In this document: one piece after another, positions 42,377 through 51,268 of the stretch
Layout of the letters: the number at the start of each line of letters is the position of its first letter
Position numbering within the stretch: position 1 is the stretch's first letter
Source of the DNA: Planctomycetota bacterium
Lineage (GTDB): Bacteria; Planctomycetota; UBA1135; GCA-002686595
DNA length: 64,000 nt
Direction of reading: 5' to 3'
Assembly (NCBI GenBank): GCA_022446815.1
Contig: JAKVCD010000009.1
Span: 124,001-188,000, forward strand
Made by a program: the position numbers and the translations under genes
Notes under the pieces: generated by a model
The model's input: only the letters and a program-made list of their open reading frames with translations
Database searches by the model: none
Told to the model about the DNA's origin: nothing

Positions 42377-43923
42377 TGTCGTTGGTCGATGAGGCCTCAG
42401 GCGCGGCGAGCACCGCCGCTCTGATCGAGCTGGAGGGGGTCAGCAAGCGCTTCCCCGGCGTGCAGGCGCTGAGTGATGTGAGCCTCCACCTCGGGCGCGG
42501 TGAGGTCCTCGGGCTCGTGGGGGAGAACGGCGCGGGGAAGTCCACCTTGGGCAGGGTCCTCGCAGGCATCCACGCGCCGGACGCCGGCACGGTGCGATGC
42601 GCCGGGGAAGCCGTCACCCTGAGCTCTGTCCGTGATGCTCTCGACCTCGGGCTCGTCCTCATCCATCAAGAGCTGAACCTCGCAGATAACCTCGACGCGG
42701 CGGCCAACGTCCTCTTGGGCCGCGAACTTCGCTCCGGGAAGCTCCCTGGCGCGCTGGACTTCGAAGCTGAGCGGGCTGAGGCGGCGAAGTGGATGACGGC
42801 GGTTGGTCTCGATGTAGACCCTACGGTCAAGGTCTCCGAGCTCCCTATCGGGCAGCGCCAGCTCATCGAGATCGCGAAGGCGCTCAGCGTCGACGCGCGA
42901 GTGCTCGTCATGGACGAGCCGACCTCCAGCCTGACCGAGCCCGAGGTGGAGCGCCTCTTCGAGGTCGTGAAGAGCGTCGCCGCGCGTGGCGTGAGTGTGG
43001 TCTACATCTCACATCGCCTGAGGGAGATCGAGGAGCTCTGCGATCGCGTCGCCGTGCTCCGTGACGGTGCGCTCGTAGGTGAGCTCGTCGAGGGCGAGAT
43101 CTCGAGGTCCTCGCTCATCCCGCTCATGGTGGGGCGTGAGATCACGAGCCTGCGATCAGGCCAGCCGCTGGAGCCGGGCGAGGTCGCGCTGGAGGTCAGA
43201 GGTCTTCGCGGAGCGGTCCACCCCGAGCCGGGGGTGGAGCTCACGGTGCGCTCGGGAGAGATCGTCGGCTTGGCGGGCCTCGTTGGAGCTGGGCGCAGCG
43301 AGCTACTCGAGGCCATCTTCGGCGTGGCGCCCGCGCTCGCAGGTGAGGTTCAGGTGGCGGGCGAAGGCTTGTCGCTTGGGAGCCCGAGGGCTGCGATAGA
43401 GCGCGGGCTCGCCCTGGTCCCGGAGGACCGTAAGGATCAGGGTCTGGTCTTGGAGATGGGCGTGCGTGAGAACGCTTCTCTCGCGACGATCGGACGGGAC
43501 GCAACCCTCGGCTTCATCGCGAGCGCCGAAGAGGAACGACAGGCGAGGGAGGCGATCGAGCGCTTGGCGATCAAGACGCCCTCGGCAGAGCAGGAGGTGC
43601 GCCTGCTCTCGGGCGGGAACCAGCAGAAGGTCGTCCTCGGGCGCTGGCTCGCGACCTCACCGAAGGTCTTGCTCATGGACGAGCCGACCCGCGGGGTGGA
43701 CGTGGGCGCGAAGCAGGAGATCTATCAGTTGATCGAGGAGCTCGCCGCCGATGGTATGGGGGTGTTGTTCGCCTCCAGCGAGATGGAAGAGGTCCTCGGC
43801 CTCGCCGACAGGGTGCTCGTGATGCATGAGGGACGCCTCGTGGGCGAGGTGCGCGGCGCGGAGATGACCGAAGAGGCCGTGATGCATCTCGCGACTGGCA
43901 GCGGGGCGGAGGTAGAGCCTTGA
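42376..43923 (+). CDS. Sugar ABC transporter ATP-binding protein, double ATPase (RbsA type)
   Basis: 515 residues with two nucleotide-binding domains. The first has GENGAGKSTL (Walker A), the signature-like LPIGQRQLIEIAKAL and VLVMDEPTSSL (Walker B). The second has a degenerate Walker A region (GLVGAGRSELL) and LLSGGNQQKVVLGRWL plus LLMDEPTRGVDVG. A degenerate second P-loop is normal for this family. It starts with GTG 42376, overlapping the binding-protein stop, and ends overlapping the permease TTG start by four bases, so translation of the three is coupled. Confidence 0.95.
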   Translation: MSLVDEASGAASTAALIELEGVSKRFPGVQALSDVSLHLGRGEVLGLVGENGAGKSTLGRVLAGIHAPDAGTVRCAGEAVTLSSVRDALDLGLVLIHQELNLADNLDAAANVLLGRELRSGKLPGALDFEAERAEAAKWMTAVGLDVDPTVKVSELPIGQRQLIEIAKALSVDARVLVMDEPTSSLTEPEVERLFEVVKSVAARGVSVVYISHRLREIEELCDRVAVLRDGALVGELVEGEISRSSLIPLMVGREITSLRSGQPLEPGEVALEVRGLRGAVHPEPGVELTVRSGEIVGLAGLVGAGRSELLEAIFGVAPALAGEVQVAGEGLSLGSPRAAIERGLALVPEDRKDQGLVLEMGVRENASLATIGRDATLGFIASAEEERQAREAIERLAIKTPSAEQEVRLLSGGNQQKVVLGRWLATSPKVLLMDEPTRGVDVGAKQEIYQLIEELAADGMGVLFASSEMEEVLGLADRVLVMHEGRLVGEVRGAEMTEEAVMHLATGSGAEVEP

Positions 43924-44882
43924 AGAAGGTATTTGGGATCCTCGGGCTGCTCGTACTCGTCTGTGTCATCACTGCGATCGCCAGTGAGTACTTCCTCGTG
44001 GGGCGGAACATTGAGAACGTCGTGAGGCGAACAGCGCTCTTCGGAATCATCTCGATCGGCGCGGCCTTCGTGATCACCACCTCCGGCATCGACCTCTCCA
44101 TCGGATCTGTTATCTGTCTGACAGGCTGTCTGCTGCCGTGGCTCTTGACGGAGCAGAGCATGAGCCCTTGGTTGGTCCTCCCGCTCCTCGTGATCCTCTC
44201 GGTTGGGATCGGGCTGATGCATGGGTTACTCATCACCAAGCTCAAGCTGCAGCCCTTCGTTGTGACGCTTTGCGGGCTCTTGCTCTATCGGGGTGTGACC
44301 CGCGGCGTGGTCGCGGACACATCTCAAGGCTTCGGGAGCCTCTTCGAAGGGCTCAAGTGGTGGGGAGGTGGCTCTGTCTCGCTCCCGGGTATCGACTTCG
44401 GGATCCCCACTCCCTGCATCCTGCTCGTGGTCATAGCCGCGCTCGCCGCGGTCTTCCTGCATCTCACGGTCTGGGGTCGCTACTTGAAGGCCCTCGGTCG
44501 AAATGAGGAGGCGGCGCGCTACTCAGGCATCGACACCGACAAGATGGTGATCTTGGCCTACGTGGTCTGTGGGCTGCTCTCCGGCCTCGGCGGTATGCTC
44601 TTCGTCCTCGACGTGGGCTCCGCTCAGCCCGTGGACTTCGGGAGCTTCTATGAGCTCTACGCGATCGCCGCTGCGGTGCTCGGCGGCTGCTCGCTACGCG
44701 GCGGAGAGGTCAGCGTGCTAGGCGTTCTCATTGGCGCCGCTTTGATGCAGGTCTTGCAGAACGCGATCAACCTCATCGACGCGATCCCGAAGAGCATCGA
44801 GTTCGCGGTGATCGGCGTCGTCATCCTCGCCGGGGTCTCCGCCGACGAGCTCGTGCGCCGCGCGGTCGCGGCGCGCCGCTAG
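43920..44882 (+). CDS. Sugar ABC transporter permease (RbsC type)
   Basis: 320 residues with eight to ten membrane segments and the BPD_transp_2 hallmark TTSGIDLSIGSVICLTG near residue 60, plus GRNEEAARYSGI, the cytoplasmic loop that meets the ATPase. The start is TTG 43920 inside the ATPase stop. Its TAG stop shares the bases CTAG (44879-44882) with the stop of the convergent transglutaminase gene, so there is no room for a terminator between the two. Confidence 0.94.
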   Translation: MKKVFGILGLLVLVCVITAIASEYFLVGRNIENVVRRTALFGIISIGAAFVITTSGIDLSIGSVICLTGCLLPWLLTEQSMSPWLVLPLLVILSVGIGLMHGLLITKLKLQPFVVTLCGLLLYRGVTRGVVADTSQGFGSLFEGLKWWGGGSVSLPGIDFGIPTPCILLVVIAALAAVFLHLTVWGRYLKALGRNEEAARYSGIDTDKMVILAYVVCGLLSGLGGMLFVLDVGSAQPVDFGSFYELYAIAAAVLGGCSLRGGEVSVLGVLIGAALMQVLQNAINLIDAIPKSIEFAVIGVVILAGVSADELVRRAVAARR

Positions 44883-47107
44883 CGCCCCTCGCTAGGGGCG
44901 GGCTCGACGACGTCTGTCTTGAAGTTGACGGTCAGCTCTGCGGAGAACATGCCCACAGGGTCACCGCGCTCAGCGAGGGTCTTGGCGAGGACGGAGCGTC
45001 TGCGGGGGACCACGCCCTCGTAGAAGCAGGTGTCACCACGCATGACCTTCACCGGCTGGTCGAGGTCGATCATGGAGTCGTCTAAGCGGAAGCTGAGCTG
45101 CTCGGTGTTCTCGCACTCGACGACGTGGATCACCTGATCCTTGAGCTCGACGACCACGCGCGAGCCTCCCTGTGGCGTCTCTTGGCTCAGCCAGTAGGAA
45201 CGATGCGGAGCCTTCCCATCGACGCGCCAGACGACCTTCTTGGGTCGAAGCTCTCGAGTCCGCTCAAGCATCCACGGGATGGCAGCTGCGTCCTCTCGGT
45301 CCATCCAGTGGCCCTTGTCCTCATAGATCTCGACCCAGTGGTCGTAGCCCTCGGGGTCGGCCTCGTGGAGCTTGGCGAGCACTTGCTTGTACTTCCGCGC
45401 CTCACCGTTGCGGTTGTATGCGCTGTCCTTTCCGCCCATATGGATGGTGAAGGGGGAGTTGCGGAGGTTCTCAAGGGAGACGCCGCCAGGGTGTCCAGCC
45501 ATCATGGCTGAAGCTGCCCAGCGGTCTGCCATGCGCGGCGCGAGCCGCCAGACGCCGTCGCCGCCTGCTGAGTAGCCTGTTAGGTAGACGCGGTCAGGGT
45601 TCACGCCCTCGAACACGATCATGTTCTCGATCAGGCGGTCGAAGAGAACGTCGATATGCCCTTGGTGCCAGAGGTTCCAGGTGTTCGTAGGGGCTCGCGG
45701 CGCGAGGTAGATGCCCTCTGCCGGTTTATAGAGTCGCTTCTGGTTCTCGTATTGCTGGTCATTGACCGCGGCCGGAGCGCCGCCGCCGCCGTGCATCGAG
45801 ATGATGAAGCTCTTCTCACCATCTGGTGCGTCTCCATAGGTCGTGTACCAGAAGGGCATCTCGTGCTCGCCGTGGGTGAGGACGCGGGCCTCCATCTCGG
45901 CCGCTCGCTCGGTGCGGATGCGCGCGGCGTGCGCGTCCCAGAGTTCATCCTTTACGTTCAAGGTCTCGAGCTTTGTGAGCTCTCCCTCGAGGCTGAGGCT
46001 GATGAGCTGCTCACCTCTCCGGACGGTGAAGGGCGCGCTCGCGCTCATACCATCGTGGGTAGCGCTCACGCGGAAGCTCTCGCCGACCTGCATGGTCTTC
46101 GTGACGTGGTCGTTTGCGTCGAAGCGCTCGTCTTTTGTCTGCAACTCGAAGAGCTCTGCGCCGTCAGCGCCTTGGATAGACAACGCCGCAGCGACACGCT
46201 CACCGGTCGCGGCGCTCTGCACGCGAAAGCGCACCCAGGCGAAGCCCTCTTTGAGCTCGGCGCTCGCGCCTGTGTAGCGGGCCGTCACATTGACGGCGTT
46301 CACGTAGTCTGCGTCTGGACGCCAGACCATCGGAAAGCGCTGCGGCGTGGGCTTGTAGCTCACGGCAAAGATGCCGTAGACCTCGGAGGACGCTACGGCC
46401 TTAGAGGCGCGGCCCGTAAACCACGCGCGATTGAGCTCGTCTCCCGTGGGCTCAGCAGCGCCGGTGAAGTGCCACCCGTCGTCGTAGATCTCGACCCAGG
46501 AGTGGTTGCCGCTGTCGTCTGACCAGCGCGGGGTGCCGACGAAGCGCGCAGGGACACCGACCGCGCGGCAGGCGTCGATCAAGAGCACCGAGAGCCCCGT
46601 GCAAGAGGCCATGCTGGCGTCGATGGACTCGTAAGGGCTCTGGTCTGCCTTAGGTCGCTTGGTCGAGTACTTCACATTGACCATCGGGAAGACCTTCTGG
46701 TTCAAGATCGCCGTGGCCTCTGAGGGCGTCTTGGCCTCAGCGACGAGGGGGGAGAAGCGCTCGTAGAAGTCTTTGCGCCAAGAGTCGCGGCGCTCGTTGA
46801 TGTTCGCGTAGGGGAGGACGTTATTGAAGAAGTACTCCTCGGGGACGGCGTCCCTCCAAGGCGCAGCCTCCCAGGCCTTGTAGGCGTAGCTCACGTGCTC
46901 GAGGAGGAAGCCTGCGCTGAGGCTCTTGAGATCACCCTCGGGCATGTAGCGGATGAGAAACTCCATCCCTCCGCGCTCTGACTCCTCGACGCCTTCGAGC
47001 GCTGCCTCTAGCTGTGCGCGGTTCTCGCCTGCTCTGCTCAGGGCTTCTTCGAGCGCGCCATCTGCCTGGAGCCCGAGGGGCAAGAGCGCGAGGAGGGCGA
47101 GCATCAC
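44879..47107 (-). CDS. Secreted transglutaminase-like plus alpha/beta-hydrolase fusion
   Basis: 742 residues with a short signal peptide (MMLALLALLPLGLQA). Residues about 130-215 are a transglutaminase-like domain with C169 (MASCTGLS), H202 (NHSWVEI) and an Asp at 209-210 as candidate triad. A beta-rich linker runs from 260 to 400. Residues about 400-640 are an alpha/beta-hydrolase with MHGGGG (oxyanion), GYSAGG (nucleophile S513) and KGHWMD (His). The last 100 residues are beta-rich. Protein or peptide processing outside the cytoplasm is inferred. It is last in a four-gene minus-strand run and overlaps the rhodanese gene by four bases. Confidence 0.82.
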   Translation of the reverse strand: MMLALLALLPLGLQADGALEEALSRAGENRAQLEAALEGVEESERGGMEFLIRYMPEGDLKSLSAGFLLEHVSYAYKAWEAAPWRDAVPEEYFFNNVLPYANINERRDSWRKDFYERFSPLVAEAKTPSEATAILNQKVFPMVNVKYSTKRPKADQSPYESIDASMASCTGLSVLLIDACRAVGVPARFVGTPRWSDDSGNHSWVEIYDDGWHFTGAAEPTGDELNRAWFTGRASKAVASSEVYGIFAVSYKPTPQRFPMVWRPDADYVNAVNVTARYTGASAELKEGFAWVRFRVQSAATGERVAAALSIQGADGAELFELQTKDERFDANDHVTKTMQVGESFRVSATHDGMSASAPFTVRRGEQLISLSLEGELTKLETLNVKDELWDAHAARIRTERAAEMEARVLTHGEHEMPFWYTTYGDAPDGEKSFIISMHGGGGAPAAVNDQQYENQKRLYKPAEGIYLAPRAPTNTWNLWHQGHIDVLFDRLIENMIVFEGVNPDRVYLTGYSAGGDGVWRLAPRMADRWAASAMMAGHPGGVSLENLRNSPFTIHMGGKDSAYNRNGEARKYKQVLAKLHEADPEGYDHWVEIYEDKGHWMDREDAAAIPWMLERTRELRPKKVVWRVDGKAPHRSYWLSQETPQGGSRVVVELKDQVIHVVECENTEQLSFRLDDSMIDLDQPVKVMRGDTCFYEGVVPRRRSVLAKTLAERGDPVGMFSAELTVNFKTDVVEPAPSEGR

Positions 47108-47544
47108 TCGCCCCCGGCGCCCTTGAGAGACTCCCAGTCGCGCCCTTCTTCAGCGGCGTCAGCCACGGGGAAGCCGCGCTCTTGCCAGCCGGGGACGCCG
47201 GGGCCTCCGGTCGGGTCGGGTCTGCCGTTGAAGCCGCCGTCCATATTGATGAGCTGGGTGTAGCCCAGGCTTGCGAGCTGCTCGCAGGCGTGCATGGAGC
47301 GGCCGCCGGCTGCGCAGCCCATCACGAGGGCGCGGTCAGGGGCGAAGTGCGCGCTGATGGCTCCAGCGAACTCGGGGTTCGGCATCATGCCCATCGGGCC
47401 GGGGAAGAAGGCTGGGATGTTGTAGGCGCCGGGGACGTGTCCGCGAGCGAACTCTTCAGGGGTGCGCACATCGACGTAGGTCCAGCCGCCGTCACCATCA
47501 AGGCGGTCGCGGGTCTCTTCAGGGTTCAGGGTCTCGTAGCTCAT
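47104..47544 (-). CDS. Rhodanese-like domain protein
   Basis: Single rhodanese domain of 146 residues with YVDVRTPEEFARGHVPGAYNIP and the active-site loop MGCAAGGRS, where the Cys carries the sulphane sulphur. It contains an extra FFPGPMGMMPNP insertion and lacks a signal peptide, so it is probably cytoplasmic, unlike its exported neighbours. It lies 12 bases after the PI-PLC gene and its stop overlaps the next start (ATGA). Confidence 0.9.
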   Translation of the reverse strand: MSYETLNPEETRDRLDGDGGWTYVDVRTPEEFARGHVPGAYNIPAFFPGPMGMMPNPEFAGAISAHFAPDRALVMGCAAGGRSMHACEQLASLGYTQLINMDGGFNGRPDPTGGPGVPGWQERGFPVADAAEEGRDWESLKGAGGE

Positions 47545-47556
47545 TTGTTCTCTTCT

Positions 47557-48558
47557 CTATTTGGAGTCCTTGGGAGGCCTCACTTCATCGCCGCTAGGGC
47601 TGACGCGCAAGGGGGGGAGTTCGAGGTCGACGCAGTCCAGCGGCGCCGTCACAGGGTTGCAGCGGACGAGGTGCCCGCCGAGGTCGAAGGTGTAGCCCGC
47701 GCCAGCCTTCGCGACGGCGAAGTCGCTGGAGAGGAAGTGCGAGCCCGCCGCAAGGGTCGCCTGCAGTCGCGCGGCGTTCTGCTCATCCGAGACGCCCGCC
47801 TTGTCGCAGTTGGACCCCACGAGGAAGCCCGCAGCGACGAGGCGGCGGATCAGGTCACCCTGCGCCTGGGCGCTGTCGATCTTATAGATCGCCGCGGAGG
47901 GGTCTGCGGGGTCACCTGAGGCTACGAAGAAGGGGCGCCCGGCGAGGTTTGGTGAGGGGGCGAGGTACTCCTCTCGATGAGTGCCACGCTCCAAGAGGGC
48001 GAACATCGCGCGGCCGCGCAGGGCTCCGAGCTTGGGCCAGCCCACGCTCGCGATAGCCTCGGGGAGCGAGGGGTGATCGCCGCGGACTTCGTCGGGGGTG
48101 ATGATCTTGTCGCTAGGCCAGGCGTCGAGGACGAGGCGCTCGAGCTCGGCGTGGCGGCCGGACATCGAGACGTAGGGAGACCCCTCCCAATTGTCTGAGT
48201 CCTTGAGCTCTAGCCAGAAGAGGATGGGGAGGTGGCGTGGGTGCGCGATGGACCACGCCAGGCACTCCTCGAGGCACGCAGCCAAGGTCGCGCAGCTGGT
48301 GCGCGCGTCGATCTTCTGGAGGTGGAAGACCTCGAACTCGCCCTTATTAGAGAGGTGTACGTCGAGCTCGAACTGGCGGATCCCGTGGAGTGAGAGCTGC
48401 TCCGTGAGGGTCGGGTGGCTGTAGTCGTGGCTCTTGTGGAGCACGAGGGTAGGGCGCTGATGGTAGCTGTTGTGGGTTCCGCGGAACTGGAGCTGGTTGA
48501 GGCGCAACTCATCGAGCTCTCCAAGCCCAGCGCAGGCGAGCAGGCTGACTAGAATCAT
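47557..48558 (-). CDS. Ca2+-dependent phosphoinositide phospholipase C family lipoprotein
   Basis: 333 residues. The lipobox LLAC is at residue 9. The catalytic barrel starts with FRGTHNSYHQRP (active-site His) and RQFELDVHLSNKGEFEVFHL, matching the PI-PLC-C1/GDPD-like family. Members cleave phosphodiester headgroups; the physiological substrate in bacteria is not established. It overlaps the upstream propeller gene by four bases and belongs to the 49571-44879 run. Confidence 0.85.
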   Translation of the reverse strand: MILVSLLACAGLGELDELRLNQLQFRGTHNSYHQRPTLVLHKSHDYSHPTLTEQLSLHGIRQFELDVHLSNKGEFEVFHLQKIDARTSCATLAACLEECLAWSIAHPRHLPILFWLELKDSDNWEGSPYVSMSGRHAELERLVLDAWPSDKIITPDEVRGDHPSLPEAIASVGWPKLGALRGRAMFALLERGTHREEYLAPSPNLAGRPFFVASGDPADPSAAIYKIDSAQAQGDLIRRLVAAGFLVGSNCDKAGVSDEQNAARLQATLAAGSHFLSSDFAVAKAGAGYTFDLGGHLVRCNPVTAPLDCVDLELPPLRVSPSGDEVRPPKDSK

Positions 48559-49571
48559 CTCTCTTGAGACTCCTTCAGGGGGAGCCGCTCAAGGCGAGTC
48601 ATGCGCCCTAGGAAGTTCCAGTCCATCACGTAGACGTGCCCCTTGGAGTCTGCGGCCGCGCCGTGGGGCGCGGTGAAGTGCCCGTCTTTCCACTGCTCGC
48701 GCTTCACGCCGTTGTTCGCGCGCAGGCCAGGCTCGGGCTGGTCGCCGAGGTGGCAGACGAGCTCGAAGTCTTTGTTGAGGACTGTGACGCGCCCGGCGAG
48801 GTCAGGGATCACGAGGTCTTCGCCGCTCGCCGTCACGTTGCAGGGGCGGCGCAGCATGCCCTCCACGACCTTCAAGTGTTTGCCGTCTAGGTCGAAGACC
48901 TGGATGCGCCCGTTCTCTCGGTCGGCGACGATCACGACGGGCTCGTCGCCGCGGCCGTCGACGAAGAGGCCGTGAGGAGTGCGGAACTGGCCTGGCTCAG
49001 TGCCGTAGCCACCAAAGGACAAGACGTACTCCCCCTCGCTCGTGAACTTGTGGACGAAGGAGCTCCCGTATCCGTCTGCGACGAAGACGCTGCCGTCAGG
49101 GGCGACCGAGACGTCCGTGGGGCGGTAGCGGTTCGGGTCGGGGTAGTGACCTGACTCCGTCGGGATCCCGATCTTCCAAATGACCTCACCCTCGGTCGTC
49201 GCTTTGACGACCTCTTGGCGGCCGGTGTGAGCGAGGTACAGGAATTCCTCTCCGCCCTCGCTTCGGATGCTCATGCCGTGGAGACCCCCGGCGAACTCTT
49301 TGCCGAAGGCCTTATGGAGGGATCCGTCGCGGTTTAAGACGACGAGAGACGTCTCCGTGTCCGTGTTGAACCAGATGCGGCCCTCTGAGTCGACGGCGAC
49401 GCAGCCGTGGGTGTTTCCGTACTCGCCCTCCTCACAAGCTCCCCAGCCCTCAGACCAGACGTAACGGTGAGGTTCTGCGCCCATGAGGATCCGGTCGTCC
49501 ACGGAGGCGGCGGAGAGCCAGGACGCGGCGAGGATCAGCGGGAGCGCGAAGAGGCGGCGTTGAGTCTTCAT
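48555..49571 (-). CDS. Secreted NHL-repeat beta-propeller protein
   Basis: 338 residues from ATG 49571, which starts the signal peptide (KTQRRLFALPLILAASWLSA). A GTG/ATG further out (49634) would add 21 polar residues and is rejected. NHL blades show RPTDVSVAPDGSVFVADGYG, PHGLFVDGRG, VVIVADRENGRIQVFDLDG and PHGAAADSKGHVYVMDW, typical of six-bladed propellers like peptidyl-alpha-hydroxyglycine lyase. It could be a binding protein or an enzyme. It is first of the four-gene run; a TACTCT-type -10 lies about 40 bases upstream. Confidence 0.85.
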   Translation of the reverse strand: MKTQRRLFALPLILAASWLSAASVDDRILMGAEPHRYVWSEGWGACEEGEYGNTHGCVAVDSEGRIWFNTDTETSLVVLNRDGSLHKAFGKEFAGGLHGMSIRSEGGEEFLYLAHTGRQEVVKATTEGEVIWKIGIPTESGHYPDPNRYRPTDVSVAPDGSVFVADGYGSSFVHKFTSEGEYVLSFGGYGTEPGQFRTPHGLFVDGRGDEPVVIVADRENGRIQVFDLDGKHLKVVEGMLRRPCNVTASGEDLVIPDLAGRVTVLNKDFELVCHLGDQPEPGLRANNGVKREQWKDGHFTAPHGAAADSKGHVYVMDWNFLGRMTRLERLPLKESQER

Positions 49572-49665
49572 TGAGGTCAGAGTGGGCTTCTCGTTGTGGT
49601 GCGAGGGGGAGGAGAGAGTACACGAAGCGAACACTCTCTAATCCCTCAGAGCGGGTTTGGGTCGA

Positions 49666-49671
49666 TATGCT
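49666..49671 (+). promoter_or_regulatory. TANNNT -10 hexamer, six bases before ATG 49678
   Basis: TATGCT, then GTGTGG, then ATG. This supports ATG 49678 over the longer open frame from 49657. Confidence 0.5.
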
Positions 49672-49677
49672 GTGTGG

Positions 49678-50778
49678 ATGATCTCGGTCCGGAAGAAGTT
49701 CGCGAGTTCGCTCGCTCTGACCCTTTGCGTAGCGTTCGGGGCAGCCCAGCCTGCGGTCGCGCAGGATGATGGCCCGAGCGTCCGCGCCCTCATGCGTCAG
49801 TTCCGTAACACGCGGGGTCTGTGGGAGGAGCGCGACGCTGCCGCTCGTGAGCTGGTGACCAAGGGGCCGGACGCCGCGCGTCAGCTCGCGAGCGCGGCCT
49901 CAACAGAGTTTCACAAGCGCTACAAGAAGTGGGTGCAAGCTCACAAGGCTTACCTCTCCCTCTACAAGCGCGAGGCGACTCGGGTCGGGACAGAGCGCCT
50001 GCGAGGCGCGCCCCAGGGCGAGGTCGAACGACAGCGAGAGAAGCTCCTGCGCTACTCACGCTCTGGTGACCTGACAAAGGATCAAGTGGAGCGATACTGC
50101 GACGAGGCGCTCTTCGCCCTAGAGAAGCTCCTGCAGATCTCAGCCTCGGTCTTGCTCGAGGAGAGCGAGCGCCTACGTGAAGAGCAGGGGGAGCTTTTGG
50201 ACGAGGCGATGGATCTCGAGTGGCTCGCTGAGGTTTGGGACCTCGCGCTCGTCTTCGCCCCTGCAACTGAGATCGAAAAGCTCGAGGCTTGCGCCTTCGG
50301 GAGGGAGATCTACAAAGAGCTGCGGGAGGCTGAAGAGCTCATGGCGCTCGCCGCTGTCGCGACAGAGGCCAGGGACAAGAAGGTCCTAGAGGACAACCGG
50401 GCGGTGGCCGGAGAGCTCTTGCCTGAGGAGTACAAGGGGATCTTGGAGCTCAACCGGATCCGTATCCTCGCAGGGATAGGCGCGCTCAGGATCGATCCCA
50501 AGCTCTGCGTGGCCGGCAGAGATCACTCAAAGGACATGGTCGAGCATGACTTCTTCAGTCACACCTCGCCGCTCCCAGGGAAGACCTCGCCGGGCGATCG
50601 CGCGCGCCTCGCTGGGACCTCTGGCGGCGGTGAGAACATTGCGGCTGGGCAAGAGAGCGGGGGCGGCGCGATCCGCGCGTGGTGGTACAGCCCCGGTCAC
50701 CATCGAAACATGATGGCTGGCTATGACCGGACCGGGCTCGGCCAGTTCGAGAATCACTGGACCCAGATGTTCGGTTGA
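49678..50778 (+). CDS. Secreted CAP-domain (SCP/PR1) protein with helical N-terminal domain
   Basis: 366 residues. A signal peptide (SLALTLCVAFGAAQPAVAQ) is followed by a long charged helical region (about 40-240). The C-terminal CAP domain has LNRIRILAG, HSKDMVEHDFFSHTSP (first His), GENIAAG, WWYSPGHHRNMM (second His) and TQMFG. Bacterial CAP proteins are extracellular, and their activity is mostly unknown. The helical region is not a family I recognise. Confidence 0.88.
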   Translation: MISVRKKFASSLALTLCVAFGAAQPAVAQDDGPSVRALMRQFRNTRGLWEERDAAARELVTKGPDAARQLASAASTEFHKRYKKWVQAHKAYLSLYKREATRVGTERLRGAPQGEVERQREKLLRYSRSGDLTKDQVERYCDEALFALEKLLQISASVLLEESERLREEQGELLDEAMDLEWLAEVWDLALVFAPATEIEKLEACAFGREIYKELREAEELMALAAVATEARDKKVLEDNRAVAGELLPEEYKGILELNRIRILAGIGALRIDPKLCVAGRDHSKDMVEHDFFSHTSPLPGKTSPGDRARLAGTSGGGENIAAGQESGGGAIRAWWYSPGHHRNMMAGYDRTGLGQFENHWTQMFG

Positions 50779-50813
50779 GCCCGCGCGGGGCTTGGAATCA
50801 GCGCGCGCAGGAG

Positions 50814-50819
50814 TAGGCT
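50814..50819 (+). promoter_or_regulatory. TANNNT -10 hexamer, six bases before ATG 50826
   Basis: TAGGCT, then CTCTGT, then ATG. A possible -35 TTGGAA lies 16 bases upstream of the hexamer. Confidence 0.5.
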
Positions 50820-50825
50820 CTCTGT

Positions 50826-51251
50826 ATGACTGAAAAAGAGACGAAGGGCCACTCCGACGCGCTGACGCGGGGTGTGCGGGTGCGCGCCGCAGCCTGCTAC
50901 ATGGAGGACGAGTCGGACCCCGCGATGCGGCAGTTCCTCTACGGGTACCGAATCCGCTTCGATAACGACGGGGAAGAGACTGTCCAGCTCATCTCTAGGC
51001 ACTGGATCATCGTCGACGCGCATGGGCGCCGAGAGGAGGTGCGCGGTGAGGGAGTCGTGGGCGAGCAGCCTGTGCTCGCTGCTGGCGGCTCTTATGAGTA
51101 CACCAGCGGCTGCCCACTCCGCACAGAGTGGGGGACTATGGAGGGCGCATACCTCTTCCGAACGGAGGGAGGTGAGGACTTTGAGGTAGCTGTGGGGCGC
51201 TTCTTCCTCGCGCCCAACGTCTCTCCGATCCCTGGCGGGCTCAGCGTCTGA
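50826..51251 (+). CDS. apaG: ApaG-domain protein
   Basis: 141 residues with the ApaG beta-sandwich: GVRVRAAACYMEDESDP, YRIRFDNDGEETVQLISRHWIIVDAHG, EVRGEGVVGEQPVLAAGGSYEYTSGCPL and GTMEGAYLF. This covers the whole family length. ApaG proteins are linked to cobalt/magnesium resistance and dinucleoside polyphosphate metabolism, with no settled biochemical function. It converges on hemH with a 17-base gap. Confidence 0.94.
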   Translation: MTEKETKGHSDALTRGVRVRAAACYMEDESDPAMRQFLYGYRIRFDNDGEETVQLISRHWIIVDAHGRREEVRGEGVVGEQPVLAAGGSYEYTSGCPLRTEWGTMEGAYLFRTEGGEDFEVAVGRFFLAPNVSPIPGGLSV

Positions 51252-51268
51252 GCTCGGGTCAGGCGTCT

